Shown: positions 8,921 to 18,149, counted from the first letter of the stretch. The stretch: DNA of 36,921 nt from Rubrivivax sp. (GCA_016719535.1 JADJYX010000003.1:1-36921), one strand, 5' to 3'. Notes: generated by a model not told the origin, from the sequence alone. Numbers and translations: made by a program.

Positions 8921-10362
8921 TCGGCCTCCAGCGGCGTGCCGACCAGGGCGGCGGCGCCGGTGGCCGCCACGAGCTGGGCAAGGTCGACATCGCGTTCGCC
9001 GGGAATCCGCACGCGCGTGAAGACATGCTCGGCGCTGGCCAGCGGCTTGGTCGCGTCGAGCCCCATCTTGGCGCCGTAGCCCCGCCATTCGGGCGAGGGC
9101 TTGTTGCCGGCGAAGCCGACCGTGGTCGACGGATCCAGCGCGGAGCCCTGCGCGCCGGCAATCACAACGAGGTCGCGGTCGGCCTGGAAGCGCGTGGCCA
9201 CGGCCCACTCCACTTCGTTCGCATCGTGGATGTCGACATCCTCGTCGACCACGATCACCTGCTTGACGTCGTAGTGCCCGGCGAAGGCGCCGAGCATGAC
9301 GTTCTTGGCCTGCCCTTCGCGTGTCTTCTTCAACTGCACGACGAGGTGGTAGCGCGCGACGCCGCCGACGGTCAGGTGCACGTCGGTCACGTTCGGGAAG
9401 CTGCGCTGGAGGTGCGCCAGCAAGGTGGCCTCGCGCGGGATCGCGCCCAGCAGCAGGTGTTCCATCTCGGCCGGCACGATGGTGTGGAACACGGGATCGC
9501 GGCGATGGGTCACCGCATCGATGGCGATGACCTCGCGTTCCTCGCGGGCGCTGTAGTACTTCGGGAACTCGCCGAACGGCCCCTCCGGTTCGCGCACGCG
9601 GGGCAGCAGGCGACCTTCGATGACGATCTCGGCCTCGGCCGGCACGCGCACGTGGTTGGTCAGGCACTTCACGACCGGCAGCGGCTGGCCATGGAGGGCT
9701 CCCGCGATCTCCAGCTCGTCGCAGTCGATCGGGGCGATGGCCTGCGAGGCGAGCGCCGTCAGCGGGTCGACGCCGATCGCGATCGCCACCTGCAGCGCTT
9801 CGCCCTGCGCTTCCGCGGCCGCGAAGAAGGCATGCAGGTGGCGGGGCAGGATCAGGATGCCGAGCCGGTCCGGACCGTGGATCTGGATTCGATTGATCGA
9901 GACGTTCTGCACGCCTGTCTTCGGGTTGCGTGCGATCACCAGGCCGGCGGTGATGTAGGCGCCATGATCGTGTTCGCTGTGCGTCGGCACGGGCAGCAGC
10001 GAGCGGATGTCGGCGGCGCCGCCGGCGAAGCGGTGCACGATCTGCTGCACCGGCGCTTCGGCCACGTCCACCTCACGCCAGCCGAGCGGCTTCTCGGCGG
10101 CCGAACGGAAGTGCTGCAGCAGTCGAGACTCGGGGACGCCCATCGCTTCGGCGATCCAGGCGCGCCGTGACATAAAGCCGGAGACCACCGGGATCGAATG
10201 GCCGCCCGGCTGCGGAAACAGCGCCGCCTGCCGTCCGTCGAGGCGCTTGGCGATCGCGGCGAGCTCGTGTTCGAGCGCCACGCCGGGCCGGATGGCGGCG
10301 AGGCGGTTGCTGGCGGCGAGGTGGCGGAGCCAGCCTCGCAGGCTGGTGTGGGCAGCGGTCAT
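8917..10362 (-). CDS. hmfF: UbiD-family decarboxylase (HmfF-like, 2,5-furandicarboxylate decarboxylase candidate)
   Basis: Intact 481-residue UbiD protein. The prenyl-FMN and metal site is recognisable: NPKTGVQNVSINRIQIHG, and EPEGPFGEFPKYYS with the acidic residues of the E-R-E set. C-terminal blocks include KNVMLGAFAGHYDVKQVIVVDEDVD and ATRFQADRDLVVI. UbiD enzymes non-oxidatively decarboxylate aromatic or unsaturated acids with prFMN supplied by UbiX. Here it is followed by UbiX and preceded 15 bases upstream by an acyl-CoA ligase. HmfF in the published pathway converts furan-2,5-dicarboxylate to 2-furoate; the same operon carries genes for every later step. Another aromatic diacid cannot be ruled out. 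Confidence 0.85.
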   Translation of the reverse strand: MTAAHTSLRGWLRHLAASNRLAAIRPGVALEHELAAIAKRLDGRQAALFPQPGGHSIPVVSGFMSRRAWIAEAMGVPESRLLQHFRSAAEKPLGWREVDVAEAPVQQIVHRFAGGAADIRSLLPVPTHSEHDHGAYITAGLVIARNPKTGVQNVSINRIQIHGPDRLGILILPRHLHAFFAAAEAQGEALQVAIAIGVDPLTALASQAIAPIDCDELEIAGALHGQPLPVVKCLTNHVRVPAEAEIVIEGRLLPRVREPEGPFGEFPKYYSAREEREVIAIDAVTHRRDPVFHTIVPAEMEHLLLGAIPREATLLAHLQRSFPNVTDVHLTVGGVARYHLVVQLKKTREGQAKNVMLGAFAGHYDVKQVIVVDEDVDIHDANEVEWAVATRFQADRDLVVIAGAQGSALDPSTTVGFAGNKPSPEWRGYGAKMGLDATKPLASAEHVFTRVRIPGERDVDLAQLVAATGAAALVGTPLEAE

Positions 10363-10377
10363 GACGGCGAGTGCTCT

Positions 10378-11924
10378 TCAGGCGGGTGGAATGGCGGGCA
10401 GCGTGGTGTCCAGCGGCTCGTACTCGCCGGACTGCAACTTGCGTCGCAGCACCTTGCCCACCGGGCTCTTGGGGATCTCGCGCACGAAGACGTAGTCGCG
10501 CGGGCGCTTGAAATTGACGAGGTCGCTGTCGCGGCAGTGCGCGTCCAGCGCCAGCGCGTCGACCGGCTGGCGCACCTTCACGAACGCGACGACCTTCTGG
10601 CCCCAGCGTTCGTCCTGCAGACCGGCCACAGCCACCTCGTCGACGGCCGGGTGCAGCGACAGCACGGACTCGATGTCGACCGGCGAGATGTTCTCCCGCC
10701 GCTGATGATCATGTCGTCGACGCGGCCGGTGACGAACAGATCGCCCTCGGGGTCGACGTAGCCGGTGTCGCCGGTGAAGTACCAGCCGCGGTGCAGGCTC
10801 TTCGCATCGGCATCGGGACGCTTGTGGTAGCCCTCGAAGGCTTCGTCGCTGCGCAGCTCGGCGATGATCTGGCCCTCTTCCATCGGCGCAGCCAGGCGCT
10901 CCGGGTCGCGCTGGTCGAGCTTGACGACACGCAGCCGTGTGTTGAGCCCGGCACGTCCTGCGCACCCGGGCTTTTCGGCTGCACGCTGGTTGATCGAGAA
11001 GGTGTAGATCTCGGAGCTGCCGTAGTGATTGACGAAGAGCTCCGGCTGGAAAGCAGCCTGCAAGCGCTGCAGCAGTGCGTCGTGCATCGGCGCACCCGCA
11101 AAGCCGAGCTTGCGCACGCTGCGGGTGTCGGTGCCGGCGAAGTCGGGGTGCGACAGCAGGTCGTGGTAGAGCGTGGGCACCAGGTAGAGATGCGTCACCT
11201 GCTCGTCGCGGATCGCCGCCAGGGCGCGCGAGGCGTCGAAGCGCGGGATGCAGACGATGCGCCCGTCGATCAGCGCCAGCGACAGCAGCGAACGCACGCC
11301 CATCGTGTGGTACAGCGGCATCACGCCCAGCGTGCACTCGCCCACCGCATAGCGGTTCTGCGCCACATGGGCCAGCGCGGCAATGCGCTCGGCGCGCTGG
11401 CGTCGTGGCACGCCCTTGGGCTTGCCGGTGGTGCCGCTGGTGTAGAGCATCAGCGACCAATCCGACGCCTCGGCCTGCGGCATGGGCTCGTCTGCTGCGG
11501 CCATCCAGTCCTCGAACCGCAGCGTTGCGCCATGCACCTCGCCCACCCCGATGCGCAGCGCCCGGCTCGCCGCCGAGGAAGCAGCCACCGCGGCGTCCGC
11601 AACCGGCTCCCAGACGATCGCCTTCGCCTCGGCATCGGCCAGGCAGTAGTCGATCTCTTCCGGTTTGGCGCGCCAGTTGAGCGGCGTCATCACGATGCCG
11701 GCGAACTGGCAGGCCCAATGCAGCGTGGCCATCTCCCATCGGTTCTGCAGCACCACGAGCAGGTGGTCGCCTCGCACCAGGCCGGCGTCGGCGAGACCGC
11801 GCTGCACGGCGCCGATCCGGCCTGCCCACTCGAGGTAGCTCAGGCGCAGGCCACCGTCGACGATCGCGATCTGCCGCGGGCTGCGCTCGACGCTCTGCAG
11901 GAAGGTGCGCCCGAGGTCAAGCAT
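10378..11924 (-). CDS. hmfD: AMP-forming acyl-CoA ligase (HmfD-like, 2-furoate-CoA ligase candidate; one frameshift)
   Basis: About 515 residues, ANL superfamily. The start at 11924 overlaps the end of the [2Fe-2S] subunit by eight bases. Motifs: P-loop LMLYTSGTTGKPKGVP near residue 165, GSSEIYTFS, GWYFTGDTGYVDPEGDLFVTGR, then GRVDDMIISGG; the C-terminal lid with the catalytic Lys (KSPVGKVLRRKL) is in another frame. A single missing base near 10,696 (after IISGG, where the family has EN) causes the break; joined, the protein is complete. It activates a carboxylic acid to its CoA thioester. The linked three-subunit Mo-hydroxylase suggests 2-furoate as substrate. Confidence 0.75.
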
Positions 11925-12437
11925 GAGAGGCCCCCTGCGCGGCGCGCGCACGCGCCACGTCCATCACCGCCGCGACGATGGGGTGTAGCCGGTGCATCGG
12001 CACAGGTGCCCGGACAGCATCTCGCGCACCTGTTCTTCGTCCGGCACGCCACGGCCGGCAATGCGCGCGAGCCAATCCGCGCACGACATCAGGATGCCCG
12101 GCGTGCAGAAGCCGCATTGCAGGGCATGGTGGCGCTTGAAGGCGGCCTGCAGGTCCTGCAGAAACTCATCCTGGCCGGCCAGGCCTTCGACGGTGCGAAC
12201 CTCCCGTCCGTCGACCTGCACCGCCAGCGTCAGGCAGGCCCGCTGCGCGACGCCGTCGATCTGCACCGTGCAGGCACCGCACACGCCGTGCTCGCAGCCG
12301 ACGTGGGTGCCGGTGGCGCCGAGGTCGTGACGCAGGAAGTCCGACAGCAGCCGGCGCGGCGATGCGCTGGCACATCGCTCGCGGCCGTTCAGCGTGAGGC
12401 GCACCGGATGTTCGGCGCGGGCGTCCAGCACGGTCAT
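11917..12437 (-). CDS. hmfC: [2Fe-2S] subunit of Mo-hydroxylase (HmfC-like, 2-furoyl-CoA dehydrogenase; one frameshift)
   Basis: About 173 residues, small subunit of the xanthine dehydrogenase/CO dehydrogenase family. The plant-ferredoxin cluster is GCEHGVCGACTVQIDG with a fourth Cys in QRACL. The helical second cluster is CGFCTPGILMS and HLCRCTGYTP. It passes electrons from the Mo site to FAD. A base is missing in the G run at 11,980-11,983 (C run in the gene), so the frame ends early after GYTP; restoring it gives IVAAVMDVARARA and a stop that overlaps the ligase start. The start overlaps the FAD subunit stop by four bases. The subunit set without a 4Fe-4S insertion in the FAD subunit fits furoyl-CoA dehydrogenase better than 4-hydroxybenzoyl-CoA reductase. 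Confidence 0.8.
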
Positions 12438-13267
12438 GCAGGTCTCCGGGTGGTGAGGGCCCCATCGGCAGCGCGGCGGCCGAGGCGGCGGACCAGCTGG
12501 CGCCGCAGCGCCGCGCTGGCCTGCGGCTCGTCGCGCACGTCGAGCGACCAGGCGAGTTCGTTGAGGGCGTCGTCGAGCGCGGCGCCGTCGAGCAGCGGCA
12601 GATCACGCGCCACCGGGCGGTCGGCGACGCCACCGACGGCGATGCGCAGCCGGCGCGCATCGGCCACCGCCGCCACGGCGCAGATGGCGAAGTCGCCATG
12701 GCGCACCGCGAACTCCTCGAAGCCGTGGCCCTGGCCGGCCGAGGCGAGCGGGAAGCGCACGGCCTCGACCAGTTCGTCGGCGGCGCGCGCGGTGAGCAGC
12801 ATGCCGGTGAAGAAGTCCTGCGCCGCCACCCGGCGAGCGCCCCGCGCGCTGCGCAAACAGACCTCGCCGCCTACTGCCAGCAGCACCAGCGGCAGCTCGG
12901 CCGAAGGGTCGGCGTGCGCGATGCTGCCGGCCACCGTGCCGCGATTGCGGATCTGGAAGTGCGAGATGTGCGGGAAGGCCAGCGCCAGCAACGGGAGTTC
13001 CTGCGCCAGTCCTGGCCGCCACTCGAGCATGGCCTGGGTGACTGCCGCGCCGACGTGCAGCATGGCGCCGTCGACGCGCAGTTCGGCCAGTGCCGACGAG
13101 CGCGAGATGTCGACCAGGCGCTGCGGCCGGGCCAGGCGCATGTTGAGCACCGCCATCAGCGATTGCCCGCCGGCGAGGATGCGCGCCTCGTCGCCGAGCT
13201 GCGCGAGCACCGCCGCGGCTTCCGCGGCCGTCTCGGCACGCTGGTACTCGAAGGCTGCCGGCTTCAT
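12434..13267 (-). CDS. hmfB: FAD subunit of Mo-hydroxylase (HmfB-like)
   Basis: Intact 277-residue CoxM/xanthine dehydrogenase FAD-binding subunit. FAD motifs are ILAGGQSLMAVLNMRLARP near residue 42 and IRNRGTVAGSIAHADPSAELP near 105; VCLRSARGARRVAAQDFFTG follows. It is short, as in CoxM and furoyl-CoA dehydrogenase, and has no cysteine-rich insert like that of 4-hydroxybenzoyl-CoA reductase. ATGA overlaps with both neighbours (HmfA-like and HmfC-like) imply equimolar, coupled synthesis of the complex. Confidence 0.85.
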   Translation of the reverse strand: MKPAAFEYQRAETAAEAAAVLAQLGDEARILAGGQSLMAVLNMRLARPQRLVDISRSSALAELRVDGAMLHVGAAVTQAMLEWRPGLAQELPLLALAFPHISHFQIRNRGTVAGSIAHADPSAELPLVLLAVGGEVCLRSARGARRVAAQDFFTGMLLTARAADELVEAVRFPLASAGQGHGFEEFAVRHGDFAICAVAAVADARRLRIAVGGVADRPVARDLPLLDGAALDDALNELAWSLDVRDEPQASAALRRQLVRRLGRRAADGALTTRRPA

Positions 13268-16200
13268 CGCGCCACCCCCAGCCAGGCCAGCAGACGCCGC
13301 CACCACGGCGCCTTGCCCACCGCGGCGTCGCCGGCGGCCTGGCGGCCGAGCGACTCGAACAGCTGGGCCAGCACGATGCGCGCGGCCCCTTCGAGCATGC
13401 GGCTGCCCACGGCGGCCACCTTGCCACCGACCTGCGCCGCGTAGTCGTAGTGCAGCCGGGTGCCGGAGGCCGTGGCCTCGAGGCGCACCGTGCCGCTGCC
13501 GGAACCCGTGCCCAGCGACGACTGGCCCGAGCCGGCCAGCCGCAGGCTGCGCGGCGCGTCGATCTCCGACAGCTCGATGCGGGCCTCGTAGCGCGCCTTC
13601 ACCAGCCCCACGCCGACGGTGACGTCGGCACGGTAACGGTGTTCGCCCTCGCGCTGCAGCGCATGGCAGCCGGGGATGACACGGGCCAGCGCCGCCGGAT
13701 CGAGCAGCACGGCGAACACCTTCTCCGGTGGCGCGGCGATGTCCACGCTGCCCTGGGCCTGCAGCGCGAGGCCGCCGGCCACTCTGGGAGGTTCCGCCCT
13801 GCGGCCGAGCCCTGCGGGCGGCGCCGGCTCGGCCAGGCCACCCGCTTCGCCGATCAGCGCGAGCACGCGCGACGGCGTCAGCGGCAGGCGCACGTCGGCG
13901 AGATCGCGCAGCGGCCGCAGCGCATCGGCGAAGGCATTGGCGATCACCACCGGCGTGCTCATGTTGTTGCCTTCGCCAAGGCCCTTGGCGCCCAGCGGCG
14001 TGAACGGGCTTGGCGTCTCCAGGTGCACGATCACCGGGTCGGGCACCTCGCAGGCGGTGGGCACCAGGTAGTCGGCGAAGGTGCCGCTCTGGAAGCTGCC
14101 GTCGGCGCCGTAGCGGAACTCCTCCATCAGTGCCGCACCCAGCCCCTGGGCGAAGGCGCCGCGGATCTGGCCGTCGGCGAGCGCCGGATTGAGCAGCCGC
14201 CCGGCATCGTGGCCGGTGATGTAGCGATCGACGCGCACGCGGCCGGTTGCCGGATCGACCTCGAGACCGCAGACGTCGAACACGAAGCCGTAGGCGGCCG
14301 AGGTGTTGACGCGGTCCTGCGCGTCGGGCGCGGCCAGGGTCGGCGCGGTCCAGAACGCGGTCTCGCGCAGCCCGGGCGCTTCGCCCTCGGGCAGCAAGGC
14401 CGGCGCCCAGTGCGGATTGGCGGCCAGGCGCGCGAAGGGCTGGCGACGCTCGGGCATCTGTTCATCGAAGACCGCGCCGCCCTCGAAGCGCACCCGCTGC
14501 GGCCGGGCAGCCGAGTTGCGGCGCGGCGATGCGGGCCAGCTTGTCGCGCAGCCGCTGGGCCGCCAGATGCACCGTGCCGGCAACGGCGCCGGCAAAGCGG
14601 CTGCTGTAGTTGCCGGCCGCCACGCTCCAGGCGTCCTTGGCGGTGTCGAACTCGACGTTCACCACCACCTGCGCAGGGTGCAGGCCGAACACATCGGCCA
14701 CCACCTGGGCGCACACCGTCATGTGGCCCTGCCCCGCAGGCGCCGACGCGACCACCACATTGACGCCGCCGAGCAGGTCGATGGCCACTGTCGCGCTGGC
14801 GATCGCGCCGTTCTTCGGCCCGGCCTTGGCACGCTGCTCGGGCGTCAGCACGGTGCTGATGTAGCCCATGTTCGACACCGAGGGCTCGACGATCGCCGCC
14901 ACGCCGATGCCGTAGAGCCGGCCGGCAGCACGCGCCGCGGCCTGGCGCTGCCACAGGCCCTGCTCGCGCGCGGCGGCCATCGCCATCGCGGTGAGGCGGT
15001 GGTAGTCGCCCGAATCGAGCACGGCGCCAGCCGCCGCGGTGTAGGGGAATTGCTGCGGCCGCACGTAGTGGCGCAGGCGCAGCGCGACCGGGTCTTCGCC
15101 CAGCTCGACGGCGATGCGATCCATCAGCCGCTCGAGCGCGTAGTAGACCTGCGGCCCGCCGAAACCGCGCACCAGCCCGGTGGGCGTCTTGTTTGTGACG
15201 ACCACGCGGTTGCGAACGGCGAGGTTCGGGATGTCGTAGGCGCCGCTGAGCGCGCCGTGCATGCGGTAGAACGTGGCCGGCTCCGGCGCACGCAGGTAGG
15301 CGCCGACGTCGTCGCGCTGGTCCCAGTCGAGCGCGGTGATGCGGCCCTCGCCGTCGAGGGCGGCGGTGATGTGGGTCAGCCGCGCCGTGGCCGAGGTGGC
15401 GGCGCTGAGGTGCTCGAGCCGATCCTCCACCCACTTCACCGGCGCGCCGGCCTTGCGCGAGGCCAGGCACATCAGCACCGCATAGGGCAGCACCGCCTGC
15501 TTGACGCCGAAGCTGCCGCCGCTGTCGCGCGGCACCCGGTGACGCAGCTTGTTGGCCGGCACGCCCAGGGCCAGCGACATCACCGAGTGCAGCGAGAACG
15601 GGCCCATGAAGTTCGACAGCACCTCGTAGCCGTGGCCGCCGTCGGCTTCGGGCTGGTGCTCTGCCACCACGACGCCGCACTCGATCGGCGTGCAGCTGTT
15701 GCGCGGGTAGTGCACGGTGAGGGCAACGCGGCGCGAAGCGCCCGCGAAGGCCTGCTCCGGATCGCCGTAGCGGAAGAAGCGCTCGTTGACCACGTTGCTG
15801 CCCACCGCTTCGTGCAGCACCGGCGCACCGGCCTCGCTGGCCTCGGCGATATCCACCGTCGCGGGCAGCGCCCGGTACTCGACGCGGATGGCATCGAGCG
15901 CGTCCTCCGCCAGATAGCGGTCTTCGGCGATCACCACCGCGACAGGCTCGCCGCTGTAGCGAACGCGGTCCACCGCCAGCGCCCAGTGCTGCATCGGCGC
16001 CTTCACGCCCACGACGAAGGGCTGCGACCAGCGCTTGACGTCCTCGCCGGTCAGCACGGCGCGCACACCCGGCATGGCCAGCGCGGCCGTGGCGTCGACC
16101 GACAGCAGCTCGGCATGCGCATGCGGGCTGCGCAGCACGGCTGCCTGCAGCGTGCCGGGCGTCTCGCCTAGGTCGTCCGCATAGCGACCTCGGCCGGTCA

Positions 16201-16285
16201 GCAGCGCAGCATCTTCATGGCGCTCGATCGGTTGCCCGAGGTGACGGGGGGTCAGGGCCTTGGCAAGGCCCGGGTCGCTGTGCAA
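13264..16285 (-). CDS. hmfA: Mo-binding subunit of Mo-hydroxylase fused to CoxG/SRPBCC domain (HmfA-like; one frameshift)
   Basis: About 1,006 residues. Residues ~12-780 form the molybdopterin subunit of the xanthine dehydrogenase family: TGRGRYADDL near the start, RDSGGSFGVK, TGLVRGFGGPQ, APAGQGHMTV, and GAKGLGEGNN carrying the catalytic Glu. Residues ~845-1005 form a CoxG-type SRPBCC domain (SVDIAAPPEKVFAVLLDPA, VIPGCHAL), normally a separate maturation protein. I place the start at TTG 16,285 because AGGAG lies 6 bases upstream and no ATG fits. One extra base in the G run at 14,505-14,507 splits the frame; otherwise intact. It is expected to hydroxylate 2-furoyl-CoA at C5 using water. The stop overlaps the FAD subunit ATG. 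Confidence 0.8.
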
Positions 16286-16354
16286 GCCTGTCTCCTGCTT
16301 GTCGTTCTGCTGTGTGACGCAGTGTCGACAGGCGCAGCGGGAGGGCGTGAACGC

Positions 16355-16405
16355 AAACGTCTGGCGAAGATCCAGATCGTCCGATCGCTGACCAAAAGGT
16401 CTGGC
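16355..16405 (-). promoter_or_regulatory. Direct repeats AAA(C/G)GTCTGGC, candidate AraC operator of the hmf-like operon
   Basis: Two near-identical 11-mers (10 of 11 bases), plus-strand positions 16,355-16,365 and 16,395-16,405, lie in the same direction 40 bp apart, close to four helical turns. They sit 70-120 bases upstream of the HmfA-like start and below the araC terminator. The right copy overlaps the palindrome GACC-AAAA-GGTC (16,390-16,401). Tandem direct repeats upstream of a target promoter are typical AraC-family sites. Binding is inferred. Confidence 0.45.
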
Positions 16406-16451
16406 CAGTTCCATGCTGCTTTGCAGCAACGCCCCGGAACGGCAGCAATGA

Positions 16452-16476
16452 CAACGGGCCCGCGAGGGGCCCGTTG
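16452..16476 (-). terminator. Terminator hairpin after the AraC-type gene
   Basis: A perfect inverted repeat (CAACGGGCCC, 5-base loop GCGAG, GGGCCCGTTG) starts 5 bases after the regulator stop codon. There is no long U tract, only TCATTG, but the GC-rich 10-bp stem is strong. It separates the regulator from the catabolic operon, so the latter must have its own promoter between about 16,290 and 16,450. Confidence 0.65.
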
Positions 16477-16481
16477 CGACG

Positions 16482-17369
16482 TCAGATCACCGGCGGCTGG
16501 CCGGGGCCGGCATCGTCCGGCGGCTCGAAGAGGTTGACGGCGCGGCGATAGTCCGTCGGGGTGATGCCCAGGTGCTGCCGGAAGAAGCGCGCAAAGTGGC
16601 CGGGCGCCGAGAAGCCCAGCTCGTGCGCCACCGCGCTGACCGGCTCCTGCCCCCGCGACAGGCGCTGCACCGCCGCCTCGAACCTCAGCACATTGGCGTA
16701 GACCAGCGGCGTGACCTGCGTGTCGCGCTGGAACAGTGTGAAGAAGTGGGCCCGCGACAGACCGCTGCGCGCAGCCAGTGCATCGACGTCGAGCTCGTGC
16801 GCGATGTCTTCCCGCATCAGCGCAATCGCACGGCGCACGCGCGGGTCCATCGCCACCGGCGGTCTGGCGCGCAGCAGCGAGACCAGGTCGCGCCAGCCGG
16901 AGTAGCTCTCGATCACCGCGATGATGAGGTTGAAGAGCAGTTCCTCCATTCGCGCGGGCGACACCTCGTCGGCCCACCACATCTCGAGCACGAATTCCTC
17001 GGCGATGCGCTTGGTCTGCGACGTGATCGCCACGCACTTCTGCGGGAAGAAGCGCGGATGGGCCGACAGCGCGAGCGAGCGCTGCAGCTCCGCCAGCCAG
17101 TTCGGCTCGATATATAAGGCCAGGATCAGCGTGCGCTGTCCCGGGGGCGCATCGTGCTCGTAGGCGTGATGCTCCCAGGCGTTGACCAGCACGGCCGACT
17201 CGTCGGTGAGCGGCGCGCGCTCGCAGCGCACGCTGAACGCGCTGTCGGCGCCGCCGGCCTTGATCAGGATGTGGCAGTGGTGATGCGCATGGCCGACCAG
17301 GGGCGCGTCCATGTCGAGCAGGGCGACGCGGCCGAAGCGACCCTGGAAGATCTTGACGGCAGACGACAA
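16482..17369 (-). CDS. AraC-family transcriptional regulator
   Basis: 295 residues, intact. The N-terminal cupin-like sensor includes GHAHHHCHILIKAGG, and the C-terminal ~100 residues carry two helix-turn-helix units: VDALAARSGLSRAHFFTLF, and PVSAVAHELGFSAPGHFARFFRQHLGITPTDYRR. It lies directly upstream of the Mo-hydroxylase operon on the same strand and ends in a strong terminator, so it is likely its pathway-specific activator, sensing the furanic acid or its CoA ester. The effector is not deducible from sequence. Confidence 0.88.
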   Translation of the reverse strand: MSSAVKIFQGRFGRVALLDMDAPLVGHAHHHCHILIKAGGADSAFSVRCERAPLTDESAVLVNAWEHHAYEHDAPPGQRTLILALYIEPNWLAELQRSLALSAHPRFFPQKCVAITSQTKRIAEEFVLEMWWADEVSPARMEELLFNLIIAVIESYSGWRDLVSLLRARPPVAMDPRVRRAIALMREDIAHELDVDALAARSGLSRAHFFTLFQRDTQVTPLVYANVLRFEAAVQRLSRGQEPVSAVAHELGFSAPGHFARFFRQHLGITPTDYRRAVNLFEPPDDAGPGQPPVI

Positions 17370-17707
17370 GGCGAACTCTTGCTGATTGATTGGGACTGCC
17401 CTGGCAGTGTGAACGTACCGTCAGCTTGCCGCAATCAGGTGACTTGCCAGTGGGAAGGACAAAGGCACCTCGACACAACGAGGCTCAGCCGTTTCCAGCT
17501 CAGTAGGCGCCGCAAGGTGCAGACCTTCCATTGGCCGTTAGCTTCTCGCGCTCGACGAGGTTCTGCTGAGCGCAATTAGCGCTCGGTTCGTAGGTCTGAC
17601 CTACTCCCGCCGTGGGTATGGTCAATGGGATGAGCTGATTCTGTAGCACGCATCCGGCATAAAGGGCACTGCTGCAAACGGCCTACGTACATGTTGCAGT
17701 CAACTGA
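17370..17707. other. Intergenic region upstream of araC, no gene seen
   Basis: About 340 bases with somewhat lower GC than the neighbours. I see no convincing reading frame. It must hold the araC promoter. A perfect palindrome GTAGGTC-T-GACCTAC lies at 17,590-17,604 and a short inverted repeat CTGCC-CT-GGCAG near 17,393-17,404. Confidence 0.5.
17590..17604. promoter_or_regulatory. 15-bp palindrome, operator-like
   Basis: GTAGGTC and GACCTAC flank a single T, a perfect 7-bp dyad in an otherwise featureless stretch about 220 bases upstream of the AraC-type gene. It could be a dimeric repressor site; nothing identifies the protein. Confidence 0.3.
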
Positions 17708-17842
17708 TTCGTCCTCAAGAACGGTTTGCTTCTGCTGCGAGACTTGCACAAGGTCTACCACCCGATGCCTTGCGAGGGCGCGCGGGAAATGGAAGTGGAA
17801 TTCGCGATCGGCTCGCGCGAGGCGGACTACGACGTCTCGTGA
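17708..17842 (+). pseudogene. Possible C-terminal coding remnant, unknown
   Basis: An open stretch of 44 codons between two in-frame stops on the plus strand, with no start of its own. It reads FVLKNGLLLL, then RDLHKVYHPMPCEGAR, then EMEVEFAIGSREADYDVS; third positions are mostly G or C over its second half. A 9-bp inverted repeat (17,835-17,843 with 17,858-17,866) overlaps the stop like a terminator. I do not recognise the family. It may be the tail of a gene otherwise lost. Confidence 0.3.
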
Positions 17843-17974
17843 GCCTGAGTGAGACACCTCACGAGATTGCAGCGTGCAACCCTAGACCTGTCCTTCGCGA
17901 GCGGCGGCACTTGGCCGGCAGCGTGAGTAGCTGCCGGGGCCAGCAAGCGGTCCGTCAGCTCGCCCGTCGTGCGG

Positions 17975-18142
17975 CGGCGAACCCGGCACGGCTCGGATTC
18001 ACCGCGGCCGAGCTGGCAGCTGCTGGGCGTGCACTCGACGCACATGGACATGCGCACCCGCGACCACACCCAGGACGAGTCGCTGGGCCTGAACTGCGCC
18101 TGGTACGCCGACGTGCTGGCGATCTTGACCGGGGAAGCCTGA
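17975..18142 (+). pseudogene. Possible C-terminal coding remnant, unknown
   Basis: The last ~38 codons before TGA 18,140-18,142 have G or C at every third position and read like a real protein end: SWQLLGVHSTHMDMRTRD, then HTQDESLGLNCAWYADVL and AILTGEA. No start or upstream body fits. It faces the FAD oxidoreductase tail to tail, 7 bases away. I cannot assign a family. It may share an origin with the remnant ending at 17,842, which lies in the same frame. Confidence 0.35.
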
Positions 18143-18149
18143 GGAGCGC

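Noticed and set aside
10791..13622. 943-codon open frame on the plus strand
   Set aside because: It is antisense to the CoA ligase, [2Fe-2S] and FAD subunit genes; low-complexity Arg/Ala/His composition typical of GC-rich shadow frames and no motifs.
10378..16285. Assignment as 4-hydroxybenzoyl-CoA reductase
   Set aside because: The FAD subunit is short and lacks the extra 4Fe-4S cysteine loop, and UbiD/UbiX plus the crotonase fit the furan route better.
17576..17857. 93-codon minus-strand frame
   Set aside because: Composition is random-like, it has no RBS and overlaps palindromes and a plus-strand remnant.
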